Under the pieces are notes generated by a model that saw nothing but the letters and a program-made list of their open reading frames with translations, was not told where the DNA came from and did no database searches. 42,391 nt of DNA from positions 1 through 42,391 of the forward strand of contig CALWNU010000001.1 of assembly GCA_944382905.1 (NCBI GenBank). The letters are read 5' to 3'. The DNA comes from an uncultured Clostridia bacterium. Its GTDB lineage: Bacteria; Bacillota; Clostridia; Oscillospirales; Ruminococcaceae. This document shows, piece by piece, positions 1 through 8,048 of the stretch (positions are counted from its first letter, which is position 1; each line of letters opens with the position of its first letter). The position numbers and the translations under genes are program-made.

Positions 1-276
1 GTCCGCTTCATGAATCGCATCAAACAGGTAGGTTTGCATCTGGTAAAGCAACCGCTCGCTGATAGGGCATTCAAAGGTCATATCATGATGGCCCACCATG
101 GCAAAATAAAACAGTTCCACCAAAAAACCATCTGCGCGGTCAATCGTTAGATAAGGCTCATATGCACTGTCAAACTGGAAGGTGAACGTTTTTTTCTCCT
201 GGTCGAACCAGACTTCTGTCTGCACCTTAGAAATGCCGTTTTCTCGTGTGAGCTGTGGCTGCTTCACTGTAATCAT
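1..276 (-). CDS. Unrecognised protein of polysaccharide locus, 3' part cut by window edge
   Basis: An open frame starts with ATG at 276-274 and runs off the left edge, giving 92 visible residues (MITVKQPQLTRENG... to ...YLFDAIHEAD). AAAGGAGAG lies a few bases upstream inside the end of the preceding gene, and the ATG overlaps that gene's TGA as ATGA, so the two are probably translationally coupled. No signal peptide or membrane segment is visible in the part present. I do not recognise a domain with certainty. The stretch VELFYFAMVGHHDMTFECP resembles the N-terminal segment of proteins found in gut-bacterial capsule loci that carry a PP-loop-like core further on, but that core would lie outside the window. 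Its position as the last visible gene of the operon suggests a role in the same polymer pathway. Confidence 0.75.
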   Translation of the reverse strand, partial: MITVKQPQLTRENGISKVQTEVWFDQEKKTFTFQFDSAYEPYLTIDRADGFLVELFYFAMVGHHDMTFECPISERLLYQMQTYLFDAIHEAD

Positions 277-2639
277 TTTGACTCTCCTTTTTGGTTGGGG
301 TGGGCACCCATTACCATTTTAACTGCAAACTGGTACAGGCCGATTTTTTTCACAATCGGCACCAACACATATTTGATCGTCTTTTGTACCAAAGACAACC
401 GGCCGAACCGCTGGATCCCTGCGGCATAGCCAAAATCCCTGCAAGATTTCCAAAAGCTGTTTCTGCCGGGATTTTTCGCACTGGGTTTTTCAAAAATCGG
501 CTGATAACACGCCTGCCAATTGCTTTTTTCCAGCTGCAGGCCCTGCGCCTGATCCAACAGGCGCTGCCCTTTTTCCGTACCGCATAGAATAAGCGAGACA
601 CCGGTATCGTCATCCATTTGAGGAATCGCCTCTTCAATCCCCCAAAAATCGGCCAACGTCAAATCCGTCACCCGTTCCTGGCTCGCATACGGACAATGAT
701 GGCAGCAAGGCCGCAAATCGTAATGGTCGAAAAACAAAATATAATAGGGATTTTGTTTCATATCCTGCAGCAGCGAACCCTTTTCGCAGTCTATCCGCAG
801 GCTGGCGCGGTGCCATCCATGGGTTTTATCCCGGAAATTCACCGCTTGAACCGGTCCCTTTTCCCGCGCAACCATCTCCAGGTATTCCCGCCAAACCGCC
901 GGGCTGGGCACACCGTGACAGGCAATATCGCACAGATAAAGATTTTCATATTCTTTTCCCAAAAAGCTTTTTAACCCGGCGTTCTGGCAGGGGGTCCCAG
1001 TAAACAATACCGGCCTTCCCGCTTCCAGCAGCTGTTTGACCTGCGGGAAAATTCCTTCCAGATTGCTTTGGGTATATTTGGATCCCCGCATGGCATCCCG
1101 CTCTTGTGGCGTTTGGGCCATTTGATGCATGACCTCAAACCGGCCGTCAAACACCGCGCCGAACACCACGCCGCCCTGGCGCAGAACCACATCGGAAAGC
1201 GTGGTAAACGCCCCGCCGGACGTGCTGTTCTGCCGGATAGACGGATCCTCCGCTTTCATGGCATAGATTGCCTGTACCTTCTTTTTCTGCTGCTCCTGCT
1301 TCATGGGACAAATCCGCCGGCAAAGGCCGCAGGAAATACATTTTTGCGGGTCCACCCATGGATAGGAGAAACCCTCCGCGTCCTGCCGCATCTGGATGGC
1401 GCCAACGGGACAGGCTTCTGCGCAGGCGGTACAGCCGCAGCAGTCCTTCTTTTCTTCATATACCTGGACCTGCTTTTCCGCCTTCCTTTGCTCAACCATT
1501 TGAAAGAGGTAATGCAAAGAATCTTCCCGTTTCTCCTGCAGTATTTTATCTACCGGCGCATAATCCATGGGCAAAAGCGCCTTTTCCAAGGAATGGCCGT
1601 CCAGCAGCCGGTCTGTCAGGCCGCAAAGCGACAGCAGGTTTTCCAGCCGGGACGCCATCGCCCCGCGGATCCGTTCTTTTGCGATCTCTGCGAAAAATTT
1701 TTTATGGAACAAAATCGAAAATACCGTGCCGTGAAACGAGTTGGTCACCACGTAATCCGCATGGGCAAACAGGCCAATCCACTCTTCCGGGCTGGTATGG
1801 GGACATAGTTCCTGCGCTTTTGCGCCTTTTCGCGGTTTTTTGATGAATTTCAGCGGCAGGCCCAATGTTTTCTCCAGCTGGCGCGCAAAATCCATCAGCG
1901 TTTGGGAATATTCCAGCTGGTAGAGCAGGATATACCCTCTCTCCGCCGGTGATTTGCTGATTTGCGCCCACTGGTCCGCCGTCAAAAGCATGGTGGGATC
2001 CAAAACCACCTGCGCCTGCCGGTGTACCAGATCCTGAATGATGTTTGCGCCCTGCTCTTCCCGGACAGAAAGGAACCGATAGTCCTGCAGCAGACGCTGA
2101 TAGGTCGCCCGATACTTTTCCGGGATTTCCCGAATGCCGAAACTGGCGGCGTAACTTCCTTTTTTCGCCGGATCATCTACAAAATCCAGAAGATAGCTCG
2201 GCTCCAGATTCACCCGCCCGCAATTCCAGACCTGATCGCTGCCGGAAAGAAACAGATCATATCGGCTATTGTATTTTCCTACCGTTTTGGGCCCCACCGG
2301 CTCGCTTAAGACCAGTTTCTCCCGAAATTTGCGAAACGGCTCTGCAATGTCTTTGGTGTTCCCTTCTCCCCACAAAACCATATTGCACAGTTCCGGGAAC
2401 GTGTACAGCTGACGGTCCGGCTTCCCGGAAAAGAAGGCCTTCGTCTTGGTTTTCAGCCAGCAAAGCAAATCCGCAAGATTATCCCGGTGATAGTCAATGA
2501 TCTCATTTTCATACCCCTGATCCCGCAGGACTTTTTGCAGAGCATATGCCTGCAGCACCGCCCCGTAGTTGTTCACGCCATGAAAGGTAATCGTGCCAAT
2601 CCGGAAAGATGCTTGTTCCAACCCTTTACTTGATTCCAT
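273..2639 (-). CDS. Polysaccharide pyruvyltransferase - ferredoxin - FrhB-like fusion protein
   Basis: 788 residues in three blocks. Residues about 11-330 look like a polysaccharide pyruvyltransferase (CsaB/PssM family): FHGVNNYGAVLQAYAL near the start, SGSDQVWN at about 132-139 and VTNSFHGTVFS at about 298-308. This family moves pyruvate from PEP onto a sugar as a ketal. Residues 400-444 form two 4Fe-4S motifs, C400-x2-C403-x2-C406-x3-C410-P and C434-x2-C437-x2-C440-x3-C444-P. Residues about 470-700 match the coenzyme F420 hydrogenase/dehydrogenase beta-subunit (FrhB) family, with SGGAFT, TGTPCQ and a Cys-rich CCHHCPY stretch. FrhB-like proteins are common in capsule loci but their reaction there is not established. 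ATG is at 2639, 8 bp after the DUF2142 gene; the stop overlaps the next gene (ATGA). The protein is probably cytoplasmic and acts before export. Confidence 0.9.
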   Translation of the reverse strand: MESSKGLEQASFRIGTITFHGVNNYGAVLQAYALQKVLRDQGYENEIIDYHRDNLADLLCWLKTKTKAFFSGKPDRQLYTFPELCNMVLWGEGNTKDIAEPFRKFREKLVLSEPVGPKTVGKYNSRYDLFLSGSDQVWNCGRVNLEPSYLLDFVDDPAKKGSYAASFGIREIPEKYRATYQRLLQDYRFLSVREEQGANIIQDLVHRQAQVVLDPTMLLTADQWAQISKSPAERGYILLYQLEYSQTLMDFARQLEKTLGLPLKFIKKPRKGAKAQELCPHTSPEEWIGLFAHADYVVTNSFHGTVFSILFHKKFFAEIAKERIRGAMASRLENLLSLCGLTDRLLDGHSLEKALLPMDYAPVDKILQEKREDSLHYLFQMVEQRKAEKQVQVYEEKKDCCGCTACAEACPVGAIQMRQDAEGFSYPWVDPQKCISCGLCRRICPMKQEQQKKKVQAIYAMKAEDPSIRQNSTSGGAFTTLSDVVLRQGGVVFGAVFDGRFEVMHQMAQTPQERDAMRGSKYTQSNLEGIFPQVKQLLEAGRPVLFTGTPCQNAGLKSFLGKEYENLYLCDIACHGVPSPAVWREYLEMVAREKGPVQAVNFRDKTHGWHRASLRIDCEKGSLLQDMKQNPYYILFFDHYDLRPCCHHCPYASQERVTDLTLADFWGIEEAIPQMDDDTGVSLILCGTEKGQRLLDQAQGLQLEKSNWQACYQPIFEKPSAKNPGRNSFWKSCRDFGYAAGIQRFGRLSLVQKTIKYVLVPIVKKIGLYQFAVKMVMGAHPNQKGESK

Positions 2640-2647
2640 GGTTTCTC

Positions 2648-4714
2648 CTATCTAGCTGCAATCACAGCAAAACTCTCTAAAAATGCGATGGTCGTGACCG
2701 TGATGGTGGTATACAACAAAATTTGGGGGACATTTTTGTGGACAACAATTCCCTTTCCCCGGAACAGCAACAGGACCAGTGGCAAAAACGGGAGGAAGTA
2801 CCTACCCTGCACCCCTTCCACCACCCGGTTGCCAAACGGCGTCCAGGCGACGAACATGGTCATGATCGTCAAAAGGAACCCTACAAAAAACACGCCGAAG
2901 AAAAGCCATTTTTCCCTGGCGCAAAAGAAAATGCCGCCGGATCTTTCCTCTTCGGTGGGGAATGCGGAAAGGAACAGGCATACCAGCAGAATCAGCAGAA
3001 GATACGAGTGAATGCTGGTATCCAGCCATCCCAAAGTCGATCCCAGCATGGTAGACCAATAGGTACCCGTCTGCTCCACTACCGTCCGGATCAAAATTTC
3101 CAGGGACTCTCCGATATGGGTCAAAATCCACGCCGCATTATACCCATCTGCCCCGGTGCCAATGGTATCGCCGGCCTGTTTTTCCAATACGCGCACAAAG
3201 GTTTCATAATTAAAAAGGACCACGCTCACGCAGCCAATGACGATCATCGCCGCGCAGAATTGCCATTTCTTCCGATTGGATTGCATGTTCCGCCCAGGGA
3301 TCAGAATGCACAGGAACACAAGCACCGTATACACCAATTTACAAGGAGCCAGCAAAAAGCTTAAAACGGCGCATCCGATGAAATCCTTCTTGGTCACCTG
3401 CTCGTTGCGGTAAACAAGCTGCAAAATCCAGGCAATCAGCAGAAACGACATCCCGATACACATCAGATCGAAAGAAAACGAGGCGGAAAGGTGGATCGCC
3501 ATCGGCAGCAGGCCAATCAGGCAAAAACACAGTTTTCCCACCGGCGTTTTTCGAATGGCAAAAAACAGCAGCACCGCATAGGTGCAGGAGGACAGCAGCC
3601 GGGCAAAAAACAGCATCGGCAGCGTACCCAAATGGAGCAGGCGCCCAATGGTCAGCCCGACGATCCCAGGCAGGTATCCCCAGAACGGGTAGGAGACGTT
3701 ATCTCCTTTCCGCTGTATTAAGGTGCCCCCGCCGCTCTCCAAAAAGAGATTCCCGTTTTCAAAGTAGCTGTCATAGACCGCTTTGGTCGGACGATAGGAC
3801 AGTGATCTCATGGTGTCCACGTCTTCTTGCCGTTTGACCATATCGCCGTCTTCCGTCTCATATCCCTGCCCCAGCAGGAGGTTGGAATAGCGGTAAGCCG
3901 TATTAAAATGCGCCGGCTCATCTGGGATGGAATAGGTCGGGAACACGAAATTGGAAATCAGCCCCAAAAGCAGCGCCGCAAACAAAAAACCATATTCCAG
4001 CGGCTTTTTGTTCCGGCTCAAAATCCAATATACGCCCACAAGCCCCGCCACGCTTAAAACATATTGGATGCCAAACAAAACCCAAAGAGAGGTATACTTC
4101 CGTTCACCCAGCAGCTCAAAATACAGCACGGAGGTACCGCTTTCCCCATTGATATACAGAATCGGGGATTCCGTATCCGATTCTGTTTCTTCCGGCACGG
4201 CAGCATACAGGGTTACCGCATTGCCTGCCGATGCGTCCGGCGAGGTAATCACCACTTCCAGATACTCTGTCTGCAAGCTGGAAATCGGCGCATCAAATAC
4301 AAAATCGCGGGTTTTATTGTCTTTTAGGTCCTCTGCAAAAACCTGCTGGGAATATCGAAGGGCGCCGCCGTCGTCATAAACCTCGATCGATACAGAGCAA
4401 TCATTCATGCGGCTGTATGTGGCGAAACACAGCCGGATTCCGGAGGCAGTGTCTTCGATTGGCGTCCTGAGTTCAACCACATCGTCGGCCAGGATCTCCC
4501 CAATGACACTGGTCATTTTGCTCTGATTGTATTCTTCATTGCTGGCAATCCACTTTTTCGCTTCCGGCGCGATCCGGTCCCATCCATAATAGGCAAAGGC
4601 CACCGTGACCACCGCCAACGAAATCGCCAAGTATTTTCTGCTGGACACAGAGAAGAACCCGGCCATTTTTTCTTTCCAGCTATCCCAACTTCTCACTGTC
4701 TTTTCCTCCATCAT
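2648..4714 (-). CDS. DUF2142 family multi-pass membrane protein with extracytoplasmic domain
   Basis: 688 residues from the ATG at 4714-4712, which overlaps the upstream stop as ATGA. There is little Shine-Dalgarno signal there; an in-frame ATG at 4666 follows GGAAAG and is a good alternative start. A first membrane segment (YLAISLAVVTVAFAYYGW, about residues 28-45) is followed by a soluble stretch, about 65-175, rich in alternating hydrophobic residues. After about residue 205 come many membrane segments. The motif SIPDEPAHFNTAYRY at about 262-276 is the hallmark of DUF2142, a family of predicted integral-membrane proteins common in surface-polysaccharide loci and thought to resemble GT-C glycosyltransferases; the function is not proven. 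The soluble stretch resembles the ectodomain of the permease at 8049-9512. It may add or modify sugars outside the membrane. Confidence 0.85.
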   Translation of the reverse strand: MMEEKTVRSWDSWKEKMAGFFSVSSRKYLAISLAVVTVAFAYYGWDRIAPEAKKWIASNEEYNQSKMTSVIGEILADDVVELRTPIEDTASGIRLCFATYSRMNDCSVSIEVYDDGGALRYSQQVFAEDLKDNKTRDFVFDAPISSLQTEYLEVVITSPDASAGNAVTLYAAVPEETESDTESPILYINGESGTSVLYFELLGERKYTSLWVLFGIQYVLSVAGLVGVYWILSRNKKPLEYGFLFAALLLGLISNFVFPTYSIPDEPAHFNTAYRYSNLLLGQGYETEDGDMVKRQEDVDTMRSLSYRPTKAVYDSYFENGNLFLESGGGTLIQRKGDNVSYPFWGYLPGIVGLTIGRLLHLGTLPMLFFARLLSSCTYAVLLFFAIRKTPVGKLCFCLIGLLPMAIHLSASFSFDLMCIGMSFLLIAWILQLVYRNEQVTKKDFIGCAVLSFLLAPCKLVYTVLVFLCILIPGRNMQSNRKKWQFCAAMIVIGCVSVVLFNYETFVRVLEKQAGDTIGTGADGYNAAWILTHIGESLEILIRTVVEQTGTYWSTMLGSTLGWLDTSIHSYLLLILLVCLFLSAFPTEEERSGGIFFCAREKWLFFGVFFVGFLLTIMTMFVAWTPFGNRVVEGVQGRYFLPFLPLVLLLFRGKGIVVHKNVPQILLYTTITVTTIAFLESFAVIAAR

Positions 4715-7278
4715 TTGATTGAAAAATTCGCGTCGTCCAGCGAAAAATTCGGATTGTAATACGGGTCCCCTTCTTCCAGCTGCCGCTTCCATTTGGATTG
4801 GAACCGTTCCACTTCGCCAATAAAGCGGGCCCGCTTTTCCGGGGTATCGTCTTTTCTCCGGCTTTTGGGCTCATAATGGTAAAGCTCGGCAAAAGGCGTA
4901 AAGACGATCAAATATCCCAGCTGGCGGATTCTCATGCACAAATCCACGTCGTTATATGCCACTGCAAACCCTTCATCCAGCCCGCCGGTCTGCTCCCACA
5001 CCCTGCGGGGGATCAGCATACACGCCGCAGTAACCGCCGTCAAATCCTGGGCATAAATGAGCCTTCCCATATACCCCAGGTCGTTTCTCGGACGGTTTCC
5101 ATGCAGATGCGCCGCAACGCCGCCCGGGCCCAATACAACACCGCCGTGCTGGATGGTGTTGTCCGGATAGTACAGCTTTGCTCCCACTGCGCCGACATCG
5201 TCGCGCTGGGCGAACATCAGCATCTCTTGGATCCAGTCGGGAGAAATCACTTCCGTATTGTTGTTGAGCAAAAGGATGTATTCTCCTCTGGCAAACTGAT
5301 ATCCGTAGTTGTTGATAGAAGAATAGTTAAACGGCCCGTCCCACCGCACCACACGGATATTCCTCTGCCGCTCCAACTGCGCATAATATTGGAAGGTTTT
5401 CTCGTCGGTGCTGTTGTTTTCTATGACGATAATCTCGTAATTGGAATAGGTGCTTTTCTCCTGGATCGAAAGGATACATTTGCGTAAATCGGAAATATGG
5501 TCTTTGTTGGGGATTAAAATCGAAATCAACGGGTTGCCCTGAACGGCATATTTCACCCGGTAAATCGACGGATGGATCGGGTTGGAAACTTCCCCTTCCA
5601 GCCCTACCCGGCTCAGGTGATCCCGAATGGCTTTTTTTGCCGCCTCAAAGACATAGGGCTTGGCCGAAATGTTCGAAGCGACAGACAACGGATGGGAACG
5701 CCAAAAATATAATGCTTTGGGAATGTGAACAATCTTTTTGGCCTTCTCGGTCAGCCGCAGCACCATATCGAAATCCTGGCTGCCATCGCATTCGCTGCGG
5801 AACAGGCCAACCTGCTCCAACAGGTCCTTGTGAAATACGGTAAAATGGCAAATATAGTTATTGGCCCGCAAATTATCAATGGCAAAATCCGGTTTATAAT
5901 GGTCCCCTACGATATTTTTGATATCGCCTTCAAAGATCAACTCATCCGTATAAATAAAATCCGCGTTTTGCTCACAGATCGCCTTCATATCTTCATACAA
6001 GGCCGCCGGATGCAAAAGATCGTCATGGTCAAACAGGCCGATATACTCCCCTGTCGCCATTTCGATGCAGGCATTGGTATTGCCGGAGATCCCCAGGTTT
6101 TTGTTCAGTTTCCGGTACCGAATCCGCGGATCCGCGCTCTGGTATTCGGCTACGATTCGCCCGACGTCCGCATGCGCCTCGTCGCTCCCATCGGCCATGC
6201 ACAATTCCCAATTGGGATAGGTCTGCGCCTGGACAGACGCAATCATCTCCCGCAAAAACGGCTCCGGGGTATTATAAAGCGGCACCAGAATGCTGAATTT
6301 GATTTGCCGGGGGAAAACAACATGGCGCTGGGCTTCCAATTCCCTCTTGTCAAATTCTCCTGCTTTTTTATTTTTCCTGTCTCTGGCGATTTTTTGCTTG
6401 ACCCGTTTCCAAGTATAAGCCGGACCGTCCCGCAAAATGCCTTTGATCCCTTTGCACACCAGATGGGTGGTCCGATTGGATTTCACAACCTTCTTGATCC
6501 CATCCAAGCAAACGCGCATCGGCTTGGTCAATCTCCAGGAAAAGGAGGTCACTGTCGCCTGATAGGCTTGAAACAGCGTCTCGTATTCTCTTTGCTGCTC
6601 AAAATAAAGCGCTTGGTACTCTTTGCGCTCTGCTTCCAAAAGCATATTTTTTTCTTCCAGCTCATCTGCAATCAAAGAGAAGTGCCAAACCTGGTCCTCC
6701 TTTTTTTGGCACTCGCGTTCATACCCTTCTACCGCGGCCCGCACGCTCTTGCGCTGGAAACAACGCACATCGCCGGCCAAAAAGGCGAGATCTTCTTCCC
6801 CATCCGAGAAAAATCCCTGTTCAGCAAAAATCCCGCACCAATCCAGCAGGTTCAGCTGGTCAACACTAGCGGGATTTTGCTTTTCTTCTGGCTTAAACCC
6901 AAATAAAATCCGGTCCGTCATCGCGCACAACTGCGAAACCGCCTTTTCGCAGTCTTCTTTGGACATCTGCGTCAGCGCTCCCATAGACAGAACCAGATCA
7001 TACCGTTTCGGCAGCGAGGCCGGCAGCGGATCTGCCAACGACCCGGCTGCACAATACAGGTGGACCGCTTCGTCCGCCTGGGCAATGGCGTCCTGAGACG
7101 CATCCACCCCATACGCTTCTATTTTCAACCGGCGCAAAGCCGCTACCAACGCGCCCACGCCCCGCCCGGCAACCAAAACCGTCCCCGGATGGTATTTTTC
7201 TTTGATTCGAGTTGCAATATTTTCGATAACCACTTTCCGTTCTTCCGACTCCCGATCATAGATTTCGCCATTTTTCAT
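4711..7278 (-). CDS. SAM methyltransferase - tandem GT2 glycosyltransferase fusion
   Basis: 855 residues. Residues about 30-160 form a class I SAM methyltransferase-like domain: VLVAGRGVGALV is the glycine-rich loop and YGVDAS the acidic end of strand 2. Residues about 190-245 are charged and Glu-rich, probably coiled coil, followed by SWRLTKPMR, a linker often seen before GT2 domains. The first GT2 domain spans about 327-545, with ILVPLYNT and an Asp-rich DHDD at 417-420. The second spans about 583-830, with ILIPNKDH, then LLNNNTEV at 670-677 where relatives usually have LLNND, and a C-terminal YNDVDLCMR. The protein would add sugars to a lipid-linked chain at the inner membrane face and might methylate the chain or one of its sugars. 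ATG at 7278 follows AAGGGG at some distance; the gene lies 42 bp after the exporter ATPase. Confidence 0.9.
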   Translation of the reverse strand: MKNGEIYDRESEERKVVIENIATRIKEKYHPGTVLVAGRGVGALVAALRRLKIEAYGVDASQDAIAQADEAVHLYCAAGSLADPLPASLPKRYDLVLSMGALTQMSKEDCEKAVSQLCAMTDRILFGFKPEEKQNPASVDQLNLLDWCGIFAEQGFFSDGEEDLAFLAGDVRCFQRKSVRAAVEGYERECQKKEDQVWHFSLIADELEEKNMLLEAERKEYQALYFEQQREYETLFQAYQATVTSFSWRLTKPMRVCLDGIKKVVKSNRTTHLVCKGIKGILRDGPAYTWKRVKQKIARDRKNKKAGEFDKRELEAQRHVVFPRQIKFSILVPLYNTPEPFLREMIASVQAQTYPNWELCMADGSDEAHADVGRIVAEYQSADPRIRYRKLNKNLGISGNTNACIEMATGEYIGLFDHDDLLHPAALYEDMKAICEQNADFIYTDELIFEGDIKNIVGDHYKPDFAIDNLRANNYICHFTVFHKDLLEQVGLFRSECDGSQDFDMVLRLTEKAKKIVHIPKALYFWRSHPLSVASNISAKPYVFEAAKKAIRDHLSRVGLEGEVSNPIHPSIYRVKYAVQGNPLISILIPNKDHISDLRKCILSIQEKSTYSNYEIIVIENNSTDEKTFQYYAQLERQRNIRVVRWDGPFNYSSINNYGYQFARGEYILLLNNNTEVISPDWIQEMLMFAQRDDVGAVGAKLYYPDNTIQHGGVVLGPGGVAAHLHGNRPRNDLGYMGRLIYAQDLTAVTAACMLIPRRVWEQTGGLDEGFAVAYNDVDLCMRIRQLGYLIVFTPFAELYHYEPKSRRKDDTPEKRARFIGEVERFQSKWKRQLEEGDPYYNPNFSLDDANFSIK

Positions 7279-7320
7279 GCGATATTGCCCCTTATCCTTC
7301 CTGTGTCACAGCCTGTTGGC

Positions 7321-8037
7321 TTAAATCTGATACGCGTCGCACACCTGCTGCGTTTCTCCTATCATCTTCACCTGCCCGTGGTCCAACCACAAGACCCGGT
7401 CACACATTTCCCGGATCTGATCAAGGTTGTGGGAGACAAACAACACCGTTGTCCCCCCGCCCATCAATTCCATCATCCTCTGGCGGCTTTTCCTTTGAAA
7501 TGCTTCGTCCCCGACAGCCAAGATTTCATCTACAATCAAAATTTCCGGATTGACCACAGTGGCGATGGAAAACGCCAGCCGCATCATCATGCCGGAGGAA
7601 TAGTTCCGGATGGGCATTTCGATAAATTCGCCCAATTCGGAAAATGCAACGATTTCCGCATACTTTTCATCCAAAAATTTGCGGGAGTAGCCCAAAATCG
7701 ACCCGTTCAGGTAAATATTCTCTCTGCCCGTCAGGTCAAAATCAAACCCGCTGCCCAGCTCCAGCATGGGAACAATATTCCCACGCACCTGCACCGACCC
7801 TGCCGTCGGCTTCAGAATCCCGGAAATCACCTTTAAGATGGTGCTTTTCCCCGCGCCGTTGCGCCCGATGATTCCCAGGACCTCGCCCCGGTTCACGGTA
7901 AAACTGACGTCTTTCAGCGCCCAAAATTCCTTGTATTTGAGTTTGCCCTTCGCCATGGCCACCACGTATTCTTTGATGCTCTGGATTCGATCCTGCGTCA
8001 TACGAAAAGCCATCGATACGTTTTTTACTTCTATCAT
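7321..8037 (-). CDS. Polysaccharide/teichoic-acid ABC exporter ATP-binding protein (Wzt/TagH type)
   Basis: 238 residues from the ATG at 8037 (MIEVKNVSMAFR), the usual start of this family, preceded by GAGGAAG six bases away. A 15-bp longer form from the ATG at 8052, overlapping the permease stop as ATGA, is possible but lacks a ribosome site. Walker A is GRNGAGKST, the ABC signature SSGMMMRLAF, Walker B EILIVDEILAVGD, and the H-loop LFVSHN. It hydrolyses ATP to drive polymer export through the permease encoded just upstream. It ends soon after the H-loop region, so it lacks the C-terminal carbohydrate-recognition domain that some Wzt proteins use to bind capped O-antigen. The export mode is therefore more like TagH without its extension, or Wzt proteins that do not need a cap. 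Confidence 0.93.
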   Translation of the reverse strand: MIEVKNVSMAFRMTQDRIQSIKEYVVAMAKGKLKYKEFWALKDVSFTVNRGEVLGIIGRNGAGKSTILKVISGILKPTAGSVQVRGNIVPMLELGSGFDFDLTGRENIYLNGSILGYSRKFLDEKYAEIVAFSELGEFIEMPIRNYSSGMMMRLAFSIATVVNPEILIVDEILAVGDEAFQRKSRQRMMELMGGGTTVLFVSHNLDQIREMCDRVLWLDHGQVKMIGETQQVCDAYQI

Positions 8038-8048
8038 GCCCGTCTTCC

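Noticed and set aside
5725..6906. 393-codon open frame on the plus strand
   Set aside because: It lies antisense inside the methyltransferase-GT2-GT2 gene; its composition is typical of a reverse frame.
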